This document shows, in pieces, positions 60,360-64,000 of a DNA stretch of 64,000 bases. Origin of the DNA: Erigeron canadensis (lineage: Eukaryota > Streptophyta > Magnoliopsida > Asterales > Asteraceae); assembly GCF_010389155.1 (NCBI RefSeq), contig NC_057763.1, forward strand, positions 45,242,645 through 45,306,644, read 5' to 3'. The first letter of the stretch is position 1. Every line of letters starts with the position of its first letter. The position numbers and the translations under genes were made by a program. The notes under the pieces were generated by a model that saw only the letters and a program-made list of their open reading frames with translations, was not told where the DNA came from and did not search any database.

Positions 60360-62299
60360 CTAGTCAAGCACTAGTTCCTCAGAATCTCCGCTTTCAACCG
60401 AATCACTATCACTATCAGATGAGTCATCATCAGATGATTCATTATCAGAGTAATCCATTGAATCACTATCAGATGAGTCATCATCAGATGATTCATTATC
60501 AGAGTAATCCATTGAATCACTATCAGAGGATACAGGTGACATAACATTTTGAACCTTCAAGTTTGATGGAAAATTGAAACCTTTAGCTTCCAAACGATAT
60601 AGAGCCTGCCAATGAGAAATCTTAATCAAGACACAACGGAAGAAATAAGAATTGTAAGATGCCTTCTGGATTAAATGACAGAGTCGCAAGAAGGGTGGGT
60701 TGGGTAAGATACTAACACGAGTTCCAGTTGAACCAAGTCATTTTTCAGAACGAGTTAGGTTAACACACATGCTCTTTCTATCCTAATAAGCTATTCACAC
60801 ATTTAATTATAATTACACAAGTAATCAAACTTCAAACAAAAGAGACACCCAAGAAGTCAAGAACAAAAGAAGACGAAACATATACATCTATTCTCTAGAC
60901 ATGGACGCCTGGGGAGATGGAGACAGATATTCTAGCGGGGTCAAGGTATATATACAATACTTAATTGGCACAACAACATGAACAAATTATATAAAATCAA
61001 GAAGTATATAGATTTTTTCAGTAAACAAGGATTTCAAGAACATTTATATCAAAGCAACAGTAAGGGTCTGCTATAGAAACAACCATGACCCAAAGGACTG
61101 ACATCAAACAGTAAATAAAACTGAACAATTCTTCGCCAACTCAAGAACCGACTATCCTACTAAGTCACATCAACAATTAACTAACAAAATGAAGGGTGAA
61201 CACTTTTAAGTGGCATCAGCTCACACCACTCACATGAGGGTGTAGCTCTGTCTCTGACTCTATATTGGAGTTAAGAAAATGTTACCTTATGACACTCAAT
61301 CCCGATTTTAAGCTCTTTGACATGGCGAAGGTTTAGTATAAGCCTCTTAAGCATCTCTTCTTGTTCTCTTTTAGGAGCTTTTGGCCTACCATAATACCCG
61401 GTCTTGGTATAATCCAAGCCAGCTTTGGTTAAAGAAGACACATTTAGCAATGAAAGCTTTGTCAAGAACAAATCGTCTTGGATCGTTAATGACAAAATAT
61501 ACGGAGCATTGATTTCAATGATGCCTAAAATATCATCAACCTCATGTTCATAAGCGGAGTATCCAGATAACACCAAGCTCTTAACACTCTTGGAAGTAAT
61601 ATCAAGGCGCCGATAACCATAGCATTCTTCTAACCTCAAAGTGCCCAATAAAGGACTCCCAGATAGCATATTTGCAATCAAATGTTCGTCTAATTTCCCA
61701 TTTGAAATAGATAAATGGGTAAGGTTATTCCAAATAATGGGGCCTGTTGGATCGAATATGCAGCCGCCTAAACGGAGATGGGTAAAATGGGAATTGATGA
61801 AAAAAGAGTCGTCTTTCAATACAAACTGATGTTCCCAATCCAAATTATAAAAATCTAAGTAAAGCTGTTGGACATCACAATCAGTAGCAAAACGAATCCA
61901 CTTATCGAGTAGTTGTAATTCAAACCGACCGTTGTAAGAGGTAGAGACATGGAATTTATTGAGTTTCTTTAAATGAGGGCGACACTGAGTTAGGGTTTTA
62001 TCAACAGACAAACAGAAATTATCAGAATGTGTGTGCTTTTTATTACAACTATTATAATATGAGAAATAAAGAACAGGGACCAAAGGCCAAAGATGTTGCC
62101 AACGTTTGGAAAGGGCACCTGTTCTGATTGCGTGTTTCGTATCCCGTAAACGACCAAGGATTTCATCGATAATCAAACCATCAGGTAAGGAGCTTATTCT
62201 ATCTTTTTTTTCTTCTGGGTCTTCTTGTTGGGTTTTCATCCGTTTTGGATGTTGTTGATTTTGTTCACCTTCTTCTTCTTTTACTTGCACATTTTCCAT
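60360..62299 (-). CDS. F-box/LRR protein (cluster gene 5), intact
   Basis: Exon 1 is 62299-61286 and exon 2 is 60605-60360, giving 419 residues. The ATG at 62299 has a gccATGG context. A longer frame to 62332 starts only at TTG. The layout is a basic patch (HPKRMKTQQEDPEEKKD), the F-box ([31 protein letters not shown]), and LRR-like segments ([41 protein letters not shown]). The tail exon starts ALYRLEAKGFNFPSNL and ends in a strongly acidic Ser/Asp stretch closing EELVLD. The acidic stretch contains a perfect 54 bp (18-residue) tandem duplication at 60411-60518. It is the best-kept member of the cluster. Likely an SCF substrate receptor. Its target is unknown. Confidence 0.87.
60411..60518. 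repeat. 54 bp tandem duplication in the acidic tail of gene 5
   Basis: Two identical units, 60411-60464 and 60465-60518, start actatcagatgagtcatc. They keep the frame and code for 18 residues rich in Ser and Asp. Confidence 0.9.
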
Positions 62300-62783
62300 G
62301 GCATCAATAGACAACAGTAACAAAACACTCAAATCAGGGAAGTAAAACCCAAATGGTGAAATTGAAATGGAAATGGAAGGGTTTTGTTTGACCCCAAATA
62401 TTCAGATGTTAAATATTGATGCCCCCGAAAGAAAAGTAATCCAATTACTGTATTAAACTGTTTTAAATTGGTGTGTCTGTGGGGTAAGGTGGTGGAGAAT
62501 ATATTTTTTAAAGTCATGAAAATGATCGCAGACTTTAACTAAGTTTAGTTATTGTCACTTTAAAAAAAATTACAAATTAAATATTTGAATTTGATTAACA
62601 TACATAGCCCCCTAATTTTATATACCTCCCTTAAATTTTACATAACCCCCTACTTTACGTAAAATAGGTACTGTATGCTTTATCTAACTTTTTCCCTTTA
62701 AAGTTTGGATATCGAGTATTTTATAGATAAAAATAAATTTGATGTTGTTTTTCTTATAATTTTTCTTAATATGTTTATTAGTA

Positions 62784-63586
62784 AAAGAGCCATTTTGTCA
62801 CTCTTTTTCATAACGGCTTATTTGCCACTATAACTAATACATAAGTGTAATTTTGCCATTAGTGATAGGGGTGTGATAAAAGGAATCCGAAAACTGAAAA
62901 ACCGGACCGAACAACGATCCGAAACCAAAAAAATCAAAACCCAAAAGACCGAAAAAACCAAAACCGAAACTTGAAAACAAACAAAACCGTTTTGAAAATA
63001 AATTCCATTACAACATTTCTCATAAATTTCACTATGACAGCAAATGTCATTAGTTTTAAAAAGATATTAATAAAAAAGAAAAATGATTAACCAACCTAAC
63101 TCATATGCCCAAAAATCAACCTAAAACCTTAAGAATCTCACATGTGGATTCCACTAATTCTCTTTCCTAATCTTGCCCCCTTATTTTTTTCACATGTTAT
63201 CATCTTACTATTAGGCATATCTTTAGGCACACCAATTACATTGATTTATCATTATCCTAATAAAAATAATAATTATTTCTAAATCTTGTTTTGTTGCTTT
63301 TTGTAGGCAACTTCGGTTTAAAAGTTGCATGCGAGGTTAGTACGGTGCTATTTCCGATTTTAATAGGAATGACTCTTGACTGGTTCATAATTATAGCTTA
63401 TATGTTTCCGTTTGCATGACCATCAAAACCTAATTTTCTATTGTCATATTCCTTAACAATGGTAAATTCCGAACAAAAAATAGCAATATGGGATACCTTT
63501 AATGTATTTAAAGTGGCAAAATTACACTTATTTATTAGTTGTGGCAAATAAACCTTATAAAATAAAGAGTGGCAAAATAACTCTTT
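62784..63586. repeat. Inverted repeat pair of about 75 bp
   Basis: Positions 62784-62860 and 63511-63586 are inverse copies (taatggcaaaattacactta against aagtggcaaaattacactta). They could be the ends of an 800 bp element. A tract rich in aaccgaa at 62866-62990 beginning taggggtgtgataaaagg lies inside and looks like another hAT-like piece. Confidence 0.55.
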
Positions 63587-64000
63587 CCATGTATTTAGAG
63601 TGGCAAATTTGCACATTTTAACCAACTTTAAACTTAAATTTAAGTGTTTAGAAATGTAAATATAATGCTTCAAAGTCTAAACAAATAACTTAAGCTTAAA
63701 CTAAATTAAGATTCTATTAAAAATTATCAAAAACCTTCTTATTTAAAAAAAATAGTTATCTTAAGATTTTTTTTTTTTTGAGTGACCGAATAGGTCAATT
63801 TTTAATTAGATATTTAGAGCCCATCAGATTTTCGTTTAAAAAAAAGATCTATACTATTTATGAATGCAACCTTTGTTTTTTTTTAAAGTGAACTATATAT
63901 TTATCAGATAGAGATCCTCTAAAGTTACTCAAACTTTATAGGTAAAGTTGAACCAACTTGAACTATCGGATTAAGATCAATGATTGACATTAAAAACTCA
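63587..64000. other. AT-rich spacer at the window end
   Basis: No gene or element recognised. Confidence 0.5.

Overview
This is a 64 kb piece of plant nuclear DNA from a eudicot. The genes are intron-rich, the spacers are AT-rich, and transposons of many kinds fill them. The style of the F-box genes and SINEs would fit an asterid such as Asteraceae, but nothing in the sequence proves that.

The left half (about 2-30 kb) holds five well-conserved genes and one tRNA: CESA8 (secondary-wall cellulose synthase, 2188-7132, +), an SNC2/RLP51-type receptor-like protein (8115-9407, +), ribosomal protein uL5/L11 (11820-14065, -), tRNA-Glu(CTC) (14269-14341, -), a CIK4-type LRR receptor kinase (17362-21387, -) and a BIN2-type GSK3 kinase (25423-30432, -). 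I rebuilt the exons of each gene by eye from splice sites and reading frame, and all four multi-exon genes give full-length proteins. From memory of Arabidopsis locus order, the set matches two duplicated Arabidopsis segments (At4g187xx and At5g457xx), so this looks like an old, unfractionated gene block. A decayed F-box gene (16291-17155), split by a SINE, lies between L11 and the receptor kinase.

The right half (about 34-62.5 kb) is a tandem cluster of five F-box/LRR genes, all on the minus strand, each with one long exon, one intron and a short acidic tail exon. They show graded decay. One is broken and split by a young 6.66 kb Copia element (34823-41486). One has an early stop in its tail (43532-45091). 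One has an in-frame TGA (47393-49313). One carries a hAT-like element with a Ty3/Gypsy element nested inside it, all within its intron (51422-58850). One looks intact (60360-62299).

The spacers contain several elements whose ends can be read directly: two SINEs with 16-17 bp target duplications, a long foldback palindrome (23316-23789), a long-TIR element with a SINE inside it (31013-31958), related Helitron-like elements, MITEs, and a recurring class of short hAT-like elements. Each of these hAT-like elements is packed with its own short motif (AACCGG, ACTCG, GAATATCCG and so on) and starts with TAG. The cellular genes do not form a pathway. They cover cell-wall synthesis, immune and CLE-peptide reception, translation, brassinosteroid signalling and probable SCF-type protein turnover.
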